Shown here: positions 56,790 to 63,994 of the stretch, in pieces
How positions within the stretch are numbered: the first letter of the stretch is position 1
Layout of the letters: every line of letters starts with the position of its first letter
NCBI RefSeq assembly: GCF_008086205.1
Contig: NZ_VSKK01000004.1
Location: 158,072-222,071, forward strand
Direction: 5' to 3'
Source: Bizionia myxarmorum
GTDB taxonomy: Bacteria; Bacteroidota; Bacteroidia; Flavobacteriales; Flavobacteriaceae
DNA: 64,000 bases
The notes under the pieces: generated by a model
Database searches by the model: none
Told to the model about the DNA's origin: nothing
The model's input: the letters and a program-made list of their open reading frames with translations, nothing else
Made by a program: the position numbers and the translations under genes

Positions 56790-58034
56790 ATGATGAATTT
56801 AAAAAATGTAGTAAAAGTAAACAGAAGCGTATTTTTTATCGCTTCTTTGATAGGAATGTTTGCAATCTCGTCGTGTAGTACAGACGATGAAATAAATGAT
56901 GATCCAGTTCTTCAACTAGATCCGCCTATTGTATTGGATTGTGATTATTTTAATGAAGACAGGATTTTAACCAATAACCCAAATGCAGCAGTGGATTATG
57001 TTATTACATGTATTATGCTGGTTAAAGGAAATATCAAAGTGGAACCAGGTGTGGTTATTGAGTTTGAACAAGAAGCAGGAATAAATGTTTTTCAGGACGG
57101 TGCAGTTGCTAATGTTTCCTTTTCGGCAGTGGGAACCTTAAATAATCCTATTGTCTTCAGAGGTAAAAGCAATGAAAAAGGATTTTGGACAGGAATTCGC
57201 TTCAGAGCTGCTGCTAGTGTTAAAAATGAATTGAAACACGTTGTTTTAAAAGATGCCGGACATCCATGGTGGGGTGTAGATAATTCTGGTGGTGTTATAG
57301 TAGAGGCATGGAGTCCTAAATTAAAAATCACAAACTCAACTATTTCCAATTGCAAAAATTTCGGAATAAACATAGATGAGGAAAATCTAGAATTAGCCTT
57401 CAGTAACAATACCGTTACCAATAATGATATTCCAGTAAAGACACATCCCAACCATTTGGGAGCATTAGATGCTACGAACAGTTATACTGGCAATTCAAAC
57501 GACTTTATATTTGTAAATGGTTATGCTACGGGAATTAACAGGGATCTTACCTGGCATAAAATTAACGTTCCTTATAAGTTAAAAGCAGACTTTACTGCGG
57601 GTGGTGGGTTTTATATAAGTGAAGACGTTGTTGTAGAAGCAGGCGTAGAAATCATAATGACAGCCAACAGCTCGATGCGGGTGAGAAGTACGGGATCACT
57701 TGCAATGAATGGAGAATCTACTGACAAAATTTTAATCAGAGGCGAACAAAATGTTGCGGGGTATTGGACAAATATTACTTATGCTTCGACCAATCCCTTA
57801 AACAAGATGTCATTTCTAGAAATCAGAAATGGCGGAAAAACAGTTACCAATCCAACTCTAGACCCTAACGGAGCACTGCTGATTGATTCTTCTTATTTAA
57901 CCATCAACGACGTTGCGTTTATAAGATGTTTTGATTTTGCCATCAATTTGAGAGCATCAACTTTCACGCAATCTAATCTTACATATACCGAAACACCAAG
58001 AGAAATTGGAGACTGGGATAACGATCCAATATAG
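56790..58034 (+). CDS. lipoprotein with beta-helix-like repeats
   Basis: 414 residues with lipobox FAISSCSTD. The body looks like a right-handed parallel beta-helix: repeated short strands with asparagine/glycine turns (VKGNIKVEPGVVIEFEQEAG, LKITNSTISNCKNFGINID, LTINDVAFIRCFDFAINLR). Two similar halves begin near 60 and 270 (GNIKVEPGVVIEF and EDVVVEAGVEIIM), suggesting an internal duplication. Outer-membrane or surface location is likely; ligand unknown. A strong terminator follows. Confidence 0.7.
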   Translation: MMNLKNVVKVNRSVFFIASLIGMFAISSCSTDDEINDDPVLQLDPPIVLDCDYFNEDRILTNNPNAAVDYVITCIMLVKGNIKVEPGVVIEFEQEAGINVFQDGAVANVSFSAVGTLNNPIVFRGKSNEKGFWTGIRFRAAASVKNELKHVVLKDAGHPWWGVDNSGGVIVEAWSPKLKITNSTISNCKNFGINIDEENLELAFSNNTVTNNDIPVKTHPNHLGALDATNSYTGNSNDFIFVNGYATGINRDLTWHKINVPYKLKADFTAGGGFYISEDVVVEAGVEIIMTANSSMRVRSTGSLAMNGESTDKILIRGEQNVAGYWTNITYASTNPLNKMSFLEIRNGGKTVTNPTLDPNGALLIDSSYLTINDVAFIRCFDFAINLRASTFTQSNLTYTETPREIGDWDNDPI

Positions 58035-58099
58035 CGATGGCCAAAACAAGGTCAATATTTAAATATTAATCGAGTTTGTTTAATTTTATAATTATGTCG

Positions 58100-58137
58100 A
58101 AGCAAGAGTGCTGTTATATGCAGCCTCTTGCTTTTTT
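58100..58137 (+). terminator. intrinsic terminator of the beta-helix lipoprotein gene
   Basis: AGCAAGAG (58101-58108) pairs with CTCTTGCT (58125-58132), with an inner GCTG/GCAGC extension, and TTTTTT follows. Confidence 0.8.
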
Positions 58138-58191
58138 AGTTAATTAGAATTCTAACATTTATACTTGATTATAAAATTTACAGAAAAACTT

Positions 58192-58455
58192 ATGATAAAT
58201 ATGGAATTGAACTTTATTTTTTTCTTTGTTGCCATGCTTATGGGATTTGGATTTATTGCTTGCTCCATTTTTAAACTAACAAATTATTTTTATTCTGACC
58301 AAAATGTAAAAACGGAATATCACCAAATTATTGAACGAACTTTTATACGTGGCACAACAAAATACAAAATTGGAAAAGATCAAACTGGGTTCGCTTTGCT
58401 GTTGACTATTCGAATTTTATTTGCTAAATTAAGCACCTACACAACAACGTTTTAG
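58192..58455 (+). CDS. small membrane protein, possibly truncated by the IS
   Basis: 87 residues from the ATG at 58192. One strong helix (LNFIFFFVAMLMGFGFIACSIF), then a soluble part TKYKIGKDQTGFALLLTIRILF. Family not recognised. It ends 8 bases before the left end of the IS3-like element; the terminal residues are ordinary, so truncation is possible but not shown. Confidence 0.4.
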   Translation: MINMELNFIFFFVAMLMGFGFIACSIFKLTNYFYSDQNVKTEYHQIIERTFIRGTTKYKIGKDQTGFALLLTIRILFAKLSTYTTTF

Positions 58456-58501
58456 TGCATTATGACCCATCCTGAATAATGGCTACATAATTTTAATAAT
58501 T

Positions 58502-58837
58502 ATGTACAGAAATGACAAAGTAATTAGACGTTACAGTGAACCTCTAAAATTAAAAATTTTAGCCGCACTTAGAACTGGAAAGCACACAAAAAGTGAACTT
58601 TGCAAACTATATTCCATTGCTCCTACAATAATAAATGAATTAAAAAGTACAATCGCAAAAACTTATTGAACACCCGAGTAAAGGTAGAAACCAAAAACGA
58701 AATATCTAGAATTAAATCACTTCAAAAAGAGATTGAACAGCTTAAAAAACTGCTATTAAAAAAAGATCTCGATGCTATAGAGGAAGAATTTTATCTAAAG
58801 GTAGCTGCCGAAAAACTAGGATATAAAAATGTTTAGC
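58502..58837 (+). pseudogene. IS3-family orfA (helix-turn-helix protein), broken
   Basis: ATG at 58502: NDKVIRRYSEPLKLKILAAL with SELCKLYSIAPTIINE is an IS3 OrfA helix-turn-helix. A TGA at 58667 and a frame change follow; the leucine-zipper part (ISRIKSLQKEIEQLKKLLLK) and AAEKLGYKNV can be read in the next frame up to a TAG near 58837. Confidence 0.7.
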
Positions 58838-58862
58838 AACTTAAATAAAAACTAAATATCTA

Positions 58863-59718
58863 GCCTTAATAAAGGCTAAAGATAAATTTAATGGATTTGC
58901 TTCTCTTTCTACTATATGTAACTGTTTTGACTTGAAACTTGAAGCTTATTACAAGTATGTATACAGTTCGGACAAGCGTAAATTAGTCCAGAAACAGATT
59001 ATAAATATTGTTAAGAAACGACGCAAATCACTTCCAATAGAAGATGTACGCAAGCTTATGACATCTTTAAAACAGGACTTTGTTAATAGTCACGTAAAAG
59101 TTGGTCGAGGTACATTGTTTAATGTGCTTCGTGAACATCAAATGCTCACGTTAAGAAAGAATTCCAACTCCAGAACAACCAATTCGCATCATCGATTTTA
59201 TAAGTATAATAACTTTATAAAAGATTTGAAAATTACAAGACCTAATCAGGTTTGAGCATCAGACATAACCTATATCAGAGCGGTAAAAAGGTTTTGTTAT
59301 CTGGCACTTATTACAGATATGTATTCCTGGAAAATAGTTGGATATGATTTAAGTGATCTTGGAACTGGCTGGCTTTGTCAAAGCACTTAATAAGGCTATT
59401 TATCAAGCCAAAAACATTAATGGACTCATACACCACTCCGATAGAGGAGTACTGTATTGCAGTAATATAGACACACAATTACTAAATAGAAAAAAGATAG
59501 GAATAAGTATTCCTGAAGAAAATCAATGTTATGAAAATGCTATGGCAGAACGTGTAAATGGCATACTAAAAGAAGAGTTCTATATCGATCAGACCTTTGC
59601 TAACGTAGTGCACGCAAAGAATGCTACGAAAAATGCAATTAATTTATACAATCAAATAAGTTTACCTTTAACTTTAGACTTCAAAACACCATATATGGTC
59701 TGTAAATTAACAGCGTAA
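58863..59718 (+). pseudogene. IS3-family orfB transposase (DDE), broken
   Basis: Reads KAKDKFNGFASLSTIC to KITRPNQV, then TGA at 59253-59255 where tryptophan is expected (VWASDITY), then [22 protein letters not shown], a one-base frame change near 59362, and HHSDRGVLYCS and AMAERVNGILKEEF to the end. The three DDE residues are in SDITYI, HHSDRG and ERVNGILKEE. At least one stop and one frameshift make it inactive. Confidence 0.75.
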
Positions 59719-59757
59719 AATCAATTTTAACCTGTAATCATATTTCAGGACGAGACA

Positions 59758-60570
59758 CTTTCAATTCCTTCAATAATTCAGAATTATAGGATTTATTACG
59801 TTTTGAAGTCGACTTTAGCTTCTTTAATTGCGAAACATAATTTGTTTGTAATAAATCATTATCAATAAGTATCTCAATAAATGAGCTTAAATTATTCCTT
59901 GCATTGTTTCGATTACGTGCACTCCTGTTTTGTAACACACTATTTAGATACTGTATTACGGTATTTTTATTAATTTGTTCTAGAGTGACTCTCTTCGAAA
60001 TCATTCTCATAAAGCCATTTATAAAACTGATTAATACGACTTCGAAATTTTGGATAGGAGTTTTCATTTAAGACTCTCGCTTTCGTATCTAAAGCTGTTT
60101 TTTTTGCATCTTCGAGCGTAATGCTACCTTCTCCTTCTTTTTGCGAGATTGTAGAAGTGTTTTGATTTTTTATCTTTTCAACTTTGGAGAATATTGGTTC
60201 AGGTTTTTCCGCTTCTTCAACGATTGGTTTACCTGTCAAAATTGCTTTTACTTGAGAATTATCTTCTTTATAAGGATTATAACCCGTCTACAAAACATTT
60301 TGAAGTTGAAATAATAGTCGCTGCAAAACATTAAGACGTTCTTTTTTAGTAGTAAAACTGTTAGCGGAAGCCTTCATTCTTTTCTGCTGTTTTAAGTAAC
60401 CCGTCTCTGGATCGCAAAAATAAAAATAGATATTCCCGTCTTTTTTAAGTCCTGCTGCCTACTGCTTTAGCGTAAGTTTTGACCAACGGTTTACATCCAC
60501 TCCGCCAGTATAAATTTCAGGTTGGTTTTAGTTGGGTTTAATAGGCAAATCATGTACTGTATCATGTACC
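59758..60570 (-). pseudogene. tyrosine recombinase (integrase) remnant, N-terminal and core-binding domains
   Basis: Readable minus-strand fragments are typical of a Bacteroidota phage-type integrase: EIYTGGVDVNRWSKL, YFYFCDPETGYLKQQKRM, RLNVLQRLLFQLQN, GYNPYKED, then YPKFRSRINQFYKWLYENDF and, in another frame, KNTVIQYLNSVLQNRSARNR. Stops lie near 60525, 60463 and 60289, and a frameshift near 60000. The catalytic domain is absent: the frame runs into the right end of the IS3 element at 59757. It lies beside a tRNA-Met 3' fragment, so it belonged to an element integrated there. Confidence 0.7.
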
Positions 60571-60604
60571 TGCAATATAAAGCTTAAAATTAAAGTCATA
60601 AAAA

Positions 60605-60630
60605 AAAGGGTTGTGAATACACAACCCTTT
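60605..60630 (-). terminator. intrinsic terminator after the tRNA fragment
   Basis: AAAGGGTTGTG and CACAACCCTTT pair exactly over a 4-base loop; on the minus strand a run of seven T follows. It would end a minus-strand tRNA transcript. Confidence 0.75.
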
Positions 60631-60652
60631 GATTTAATTAGCTTTAAGCTTT

Positions 60653-60699
60653 GTAGCGGGAACTGGAATCGAACCAGTGACCTTCGGGTTATGAGCCCG
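60653..60699 (-). tRNA. tRNA-Met(CAT), 3' half only; probable att scar
   Basis: On the minus strand a full anticodon arm CGGGCTCATAACCCG, variable loop, T-arm ACTGGTTCGATTCCAGT and acceptor strand TCCCGCTA are present. The 5' acceptor and D-arm are missing: no AGCGGGA lies upstream, where the sequence reads GATGTAGCTTAAAA instead. This is what remains of a tRNA gene duplicated 3' end at an integration site. An intact tRNA-Met copy must be elsewhere. Confidence 0.7.
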
Positions 60700-60820
60700 T
60701 TTTAAGCTACATCAGCAACACAAACACTAGGCTTGCGAGCTGTTTTATTTTGAAATCGTATGCAAAAACGTATGCACTTTTTGACTTTCTGATTAGTAAT
60801 ATTTGAAGGGTAAATTTATA

Positions 60821-61201
60821 TTATTTTTTCATATAATCTTGCCATTTTATGAGAATAAATTTATCACTACCATGCTCTACTTTTTTAAGAAATCCATACT
60901 CATATACAAACAAGTAAACATCTCCTTTTTTGTTCTTCCAGTAATGTGTAAAAAAACTTGGATTAAAACCTATTTCATTTAAGACCTCTGCTCTTACAGT
61001 CACCTTTCCCCCTTTATTATATTCCTTTAATATTTTGCGATTAAGTTTCAATTGATTTCCCACTTTATCATAAAATCGTTCTGGTTGCTCCTTTGCTATT
61101 TGATATTGGTAAGCACTTTTACATTGTGGGTCGCAAAATTTCTTATCCGTTCTACCCACCAATAGCTTTTTACAGTTCAAACATTCTTTGTGAAACCTCA
61201 T
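60821..61201 (-). CDS. small zinc-ribbon protein
   Basis: 126 residues. The N-terminus has ECLNCKKLLVGRTDKKFCD and then PQCKSAYQYQ, a Cx2C...Cx3C zinc ribbon as in DUF2116-like proteins, followed by a helical part (NRKILKEYNKGGKVTVRAEVLNEIGF) and a beta end. Common in Flavobacteriaceae next to integrative elements; role unknown. It is divergent from the recombinase with 89 bases between, which hold a dyad region. Confidence 0.6.
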   Translation of the reverse strand: MRFHKECLNCKKLLVGRTDKKFCDPQCKSAYQYQIAKEQPERFYDKVGNQLKLNRKILKEYNKGGKVTVRAEVLNEIGFNPSFFTHYWKNKKGDVYLFVYEYGFLKKVEHGSDKFILIKWQDYMKK

Positions 61202-61216
61202 GTCCTTTCATTTAAC

Positions 61217-61251
61217 CGTATTTTATACGCATCCTATTCGAATAAGATACG
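61217..61251. promoter_or_regulatory. dyad region between zinc-ribbon and recombinase genes
   Basis: CGTATTTTATACG (61217-61229) and the palindrome TATTCGAATA (61235-61244) lie in the short divergent spacer, and a further ATACG ends it. It could be an operator for either gene or a recombination site; I cannot decide. Confidence 0.35.
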
Positions 61252-61290
61252 ATTAAAACATTTATTCTTGTTATTTTTAAAATAAAAATC

Positions 61291-62418
61291 ATGGTACTTC
61301 ATAAAAGTATAACATTAAAGCATTTATTAATTGACCATAAAAAATGCATTGGACTTCAATTCAACACTAATAAAGTTACTCAAGCTTTAGTTGATACACT
61401 CCCAAATGCATCATGGAGCAAAGAATTTGACATGTTTTACGTTTTAAACAACAAAAGTAATTTAGAATTAATATTTAAAACGTTTCATGGTGTTGCATGG
61501 GTTAATGGCAATTATTTTTTTGCTGAAAAAGTTATAAATCCCGATAATCCAGAATTAAATCTGGAACGCTATAGAAACAGAAAACCAAAGGATGGCTATA
61601 AACCTTGTCCTGAAGAATATTTATTAAAACTTGAACTTAAGCGATATTCCAATAATACTGTCCGTAATTATGTATCCAGTTTTGAAGCATTCATTAATTA
61701 TTACGACACCCAAGATCCTATTAATTTAAATGAAATGGATGTAAGGAAATATCTTCAAAAGCTGATTCAGGAAGGAAAATCCAATTCTTATATAAACTTG
61801 GCGGTTAACAGTATAAAATTCTTTTACGAAATTGTACATGGTATGCCTAATAGGTTTTATTCAATTGAAAGGCCGAGAAAAGAAAAGCAATTACCAGAAG
61901 TGCTTTCAAAAGAAGACATCATAAAGATTATAAAAAACACCAACAATATTAAGCACAAATGTATTGTAGGTTTGCTCTATTCTTCTGGCCTTAGAAGAAG
62001 TGAGTTATTGAATCTCGCCGTGACTGATATAGATAGCAAAAGAATGGTTGTAAAAATTAACAATGCTAAAGGGAAAAAAGACCGCATTTCTATATTAAGT
62101 CCAAGTCTATTAAAAGACCTTCAAGATTATTACCGCGAATACAGACCAAAAACATATCTATTTGAAGGACAAAAAGGCACAAAATACAGCGCTACAAGTG
62201 TCGTAAACATTGTTACTAATGCTGGTAAAAGAGCAGGAATCGCAAAAAAAATAACACCTCATATGTTAAGACATAGCTTTGCCACTCATTTATTGGAAAA
62301 TGGAACTGACATCAGGCACATTCAACTTCTCTTGGGCCATAGTTCAACAAAAACAACAGAAATTTATACGCATGTAGCAAATAGATCATTTATGCAAATT
62401 AAAGATTTACTATCTTAG
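61291..62418 (+). CDS. tyrosine recombinase next to the cassette array (integron-integrase-like role proposed)
   Basis: 375 residues. Residues 1-100 are an extra domain (KKCIGLQFNTNKVTQAL, ASWSKEFDMFYVL) seen in Bacteroidota integrases. Core-binding domain about 108-195 (YLLKLELKRYSNNTVRNYVSS). Catalytic domain about 205-375: first arginine in YSSGLRRSELLNL, lysine in NAKGKKDRI, HMLRHSFATHLLENG (histidine-x-x-arginine), GHSSTKTTEIYTH with the nucleophile tyrosine. The insertion typical of IntI between the lysine and HxxR boxes is missing, so it is Xer-like in this part. Its stop lies 2 bases from the first dyad site of the cassette array, pointing toward the array. All catalytic residues are present, so it should be active. 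Confidence 0.85.
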   Translation: MVLHKSITLKHLLIDHKKCIGLQFNTNKVTQALVDTLPNASWSKEFDMFYVLNNKSNLELIFKTFHGVAWVNGNYFFAEKVINPDNPELNLERYRNRKPKDGYKPCPEEYLLKLELKRYSNNTVRNYVSSFEAFINYYDTQDPINLNEMDVRKYLQKLIQEGKSNSYINLAVNSIKFFYEIVHGMPNRFYSIERPRKEKQLPEVLSKEDIIKIIKNTNNIKHKCIVGLLYSSGLRRSELLNLAVTDIDSKRMVVKINNAKGKKDRISILSPSLLKDLQDYYREYRPKTYLFEGQKGTKYSATSVVNIVTNAGKRAGIAKKITPHMLRHSFATHLLENGTDIRHIQLLLGHSSTKTTEIYTHVANRSFMQIKDLLS

Positions 62419-62419
62419 C

Positions 62420-62466
62420 GTTATAACGTGGATATAAACAATTGTCTATATCCAATTGTTAGCACC
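62420..62466. repeat. array site S0 (attI/attC-like), next to the recombinase gene
   Basis: GTTATAAC (62420-62427), stem TGGATATA (62429-62436) and TATATCCA (62447-62454) over a 10-base loop, then GTTAGCACC (62458-62466). Same plan as the other sites (AAC, short spacer, stem-loop, spacer, GTT) but shorter. Confidence 0.6.
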
Positions 62467-63007
62467 AATTAATATCCGAGACGTTTAGCGGTATTTTTGA
62501 AAATGTCAACCGTCTGTCCCGATAATTTGAAACGTTCTTTATTTATTTCGATCGACTTATAAATATTGCCATCAGCGTGTCTTTCTCCTGCTGCTTTCCA
62601 GTCCATAAACATTTCTATCAAATCGAACAAATCAAATCCATTAACACCATTTTCGTAATGTTCTGGATGGTGGCTATTGTTTTCATAATGATGGTCAAGA
62701 GCCACTTTTAACTCTTTTAAATATTCTTTGTATTCATCACTTCCATAAGTGCAGTCTTTTAATTTAGGTGTAAACTCGTCAAACAATTCCTTTTCAGGGC
62801 TTTCAAGTTTTGAACTATCGTGGACATTGGCACGTCTTATCAATTCACTTGCTGATTCTGTCAACAATTGGTTTACTCTTTTAATGTGCAGTAGAGTATC
62901 TGCTTTGCTATCGTATTTCACGATATTTATATTTAATTGTTAATAATAAAACTGGTGCTAACACGGTATAAAAGCCATTGAAAATAACGGCTCTTATACC
63001 CATTCCG
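62459..63007. mobile_element. cassette C1, carries the DUF5662 gene
   Basis: Starts TTAGCACCA after the G of S0 and ends with site S1, whose left key TGGTGCTAAC (62953-62962) is the exact reverse complement of GTTAGCACCA (62458-62467). About 549 bases with one gene on the minus strand, which nearly fills it. This end structure is that of an integron cassette. Confidence 0.6.
62469..62921 (-). CDS. DUF5662-family protein
   Basis: 150 residues with a GTG start (no ATG upstream in frame). HIKRVNQLLTESASELIRRANVHDSSKL, KELKVALDHHYENNSHHPEHYENG and LFDLIEMFMDWKAAGERHADGNIYKSIEIN are DUF5662 signatures; the family is common in phages and mobile DNA. The histidine-rich centre (HHYENNSHHPEHY) suggests metal binding. 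The gene fills cassette C1 and runs opposite to the recombinase. Biochemical role unknown. Confidence 0.8.
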   Translation of the reverse strand: MKYDSKADTLLHIKRVNQLLTESASELIRRANVHDSSKLESPEKELFDEFTPKLKDCTYGSDEYKEYLKELKVALDHHYENNSHHPEHYENGVNGFDLFDLIEMFMDWKAAGERHADGNIYKSIEINKERFKLSGQTVDIFKNTAKRLGY

Positions 63008-63016
63008 TTAGCGAAC
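62953..63016. repeat. array site S1 (attC-like)
   Basis: Left key TGGTGCTAAC, spacer AC, stem GGTATAAAAGCC (62965-62976), 12-base loop, stem GGCTCTTATACC (62989-63000) with one mismatch, spacer CATTCC, right key GTTAGCGAAC (63007-63016). Confidence 0.7.
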
Positions 63017-63467
63017 ATTATTCGCGATACTCAAAAAGATAAAACTGCTCGTAATTATATTAAAAGTTAGAGGTAAAAATTTTAAATAACACATTTAATA
63101 AGTGTTTAAAAACTGCATATCGGATTGAACGCGTTAGTAAATAATTATAAATATATCGGATTTACCTCGCTCGTAAATAATAATACAAAATCGGATTTAC
63201 TAAACACATAAAATTATTGTAGCGGATTTACTTTCTAGCTAAATAATATTACAAATCGGATTCACTAAATATCATAAAATTGCAATAGCAAGTAATCTTT
63301 ATTTGAGATAAAAATGTCTAGAAAAATAAAAAATGTAACGTTCGCTAACAGCATGTATAAAAAATGCTTATTTTAGTGCTTTACCAATGTAAGTGATTGT
63401 TTACCAGTTTCTGATTTTCCTTCGGAAAATCCTCGCTGTTAAAACCGCACATTCTATACATTTAACG
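63008..63467. mobile_element. cassette C2, no gene seen, holds CGGATT repeats
   Basis: Starts TTAGCGAAC; its terminal site S2 has left key GTTCGCTAAC (63340-63349), the exact reverse complement of GTTAGCGAAC (63007-63016). About 460 bases. No open frame of note. It holds five CGGATT words at 63121, 63157, 63192, 63223 and 63257 in a degenerate repeat of 31-36 bases. Confidence 0.55.
63121..63290. repeat. irregular direct repeat with CGGATT every 31-36 bases
   Basis: Units share CGGATTtac and a following AAATAATA-like or ATAAAATT part; alternate units are more alike, hinting at a 65-67-base higher-order unit. Not CRISPR: the conserved part is too short and the spacing irregular. Confidence 0.6.
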
Positions 63468-63480
63468 TTACCTACAATAG
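63340..63480. repeat. array site S2 (long attC-like)
   Basis: Left key GTTCGCTAAC, spacer AGC, stem ATGTATA (63353-63359), AAAAATGC, inner hairpin GATTTTCC-TTC-GGAAAATC (63413-63431), CCTCG, GCAC, stem TATACAT (63455-63461), spacer TTAAC, right key GTTACCTACAATAG (63467-63480). Confidence 0.7.
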
Positions 63481-63875
63481 CGTAACGCAATAAAAACCCA
63501 CCACTCTTACGCAAAATTAAACGGCAAATCTGATCTCACTCAAACGAAAAAAACTTTTGATTTAGCAAAATTAATTCCCTTCTGATTTATCACTGTTGCG
63601 CTATTTATTACGACTTTCGACCTGCCACTCTAACGGAATATTACGCCGATTTGAGCACGTTTACGATTCGTTTACATAGCCGTTTTTCGCCCAGTTTATG
63701 TTCTCGTTTTTTTTGATTTTTAAATTAGAAAAATTGAAAAACTACTGTAGGTAACATGGTGTATAAAAAATGCTTACTTTGGTGCTTAACTTAATGGTAG
63801 TTGCGTGTTTACTACCTTCCGATTTTCCTGCGGAAAATCCTCGGACGCAAACCCGCACTTATCATACACAGACCG
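63468..63875. mobile_element. cassette C3, no gene seen
   Basis: Starts TTACCTACAATAG; terminal site S3 has left key CTACTGTAGGTAAC (63742-63755), matching the reverse complement of the first 14 bases at 13 of 14 positions. About 408 bases. Both strands were read; stops are frequent and no gene is called. Confidence 0.55.
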
Positions 63876-63888
63876 TTGGAATTCATTG
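63742..63888. repeat. array site S3 (long attC-like)
   Basis: Left key CTACTGTAGGTAAC, spacer ATG, stem GTGTAT (63759-63764), AAAAAATGC, inner hairpin GATTTTCC-TGC-GGAAAATC (63821-63839), CCTCGG, GCAC, stem ATACAC (63864-63869), spacer AGACC, right key GTTGGAATTCATTG (63875-63888). Very like S2 outside the keys. Confidence 0.7.
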
Positions 63889-63904
63889 AGCAGAACCGTT
63901 AAAA

Positions 63905-63994
63905 ATGACAATTATGAGTAATTTAAAAGACATTGAATCGGAAATCGAAAAATATGCGAATGACTCAAATCTGACTGAATTACAAATCGTATAG
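63905..63994 (+). CDS. short open frame at the start of cassette C4 (29 residues)
   Basis: ATG at 63905, MTIMSNLKDIESEIEKYAND then SNLTELQIV, ending in TAG six bases before the window edge. The start position, about 30 bases inside the cassette, is where cassette genes begin. The frame may be a gene cut by the stop or a tiny leader; the window ends too soon to tell. Confidence 0.25.
   Translation: MTIMSNLKDIESEIEKYANDSNLTELQIV

Larger units (their letters stand above)
58463..59757 (+). mobile_element. decayed IS3-family insertion sequence
   Basis: About 1.3 kb. Ends are imperfect inverted repeats: left TGACCCATCCTGAATAATGG, right (reverse strand) TGTCTCGTCCTGAAATATGA, sharing TCCTGAA and following bases. 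Inside are orfA and orfB of an IS3-type transposase, both with several stops and frameshifts, so the copy is dead. No clear short target duplication. The right end sits inside an integrase remnant and replaced its catalytic half. Confidence 0.75.

Noticed and set aside
59738..60067. Minus-strand frame starting MKTPIQNF as an independent small gene
   Set aside because: Its first part is an out-of-frame reading of the integrase remnant, its last residues come from the IS end; it is a piece of a pseudogene.
63121..63290. Possible CRISPR array from regularly spaced CGGATT words
   Set aside because: The shared part is only about 8-10 bases, spacing varies from 31 to 36, and the intervening parts are themselves similar; no cas genes are near.
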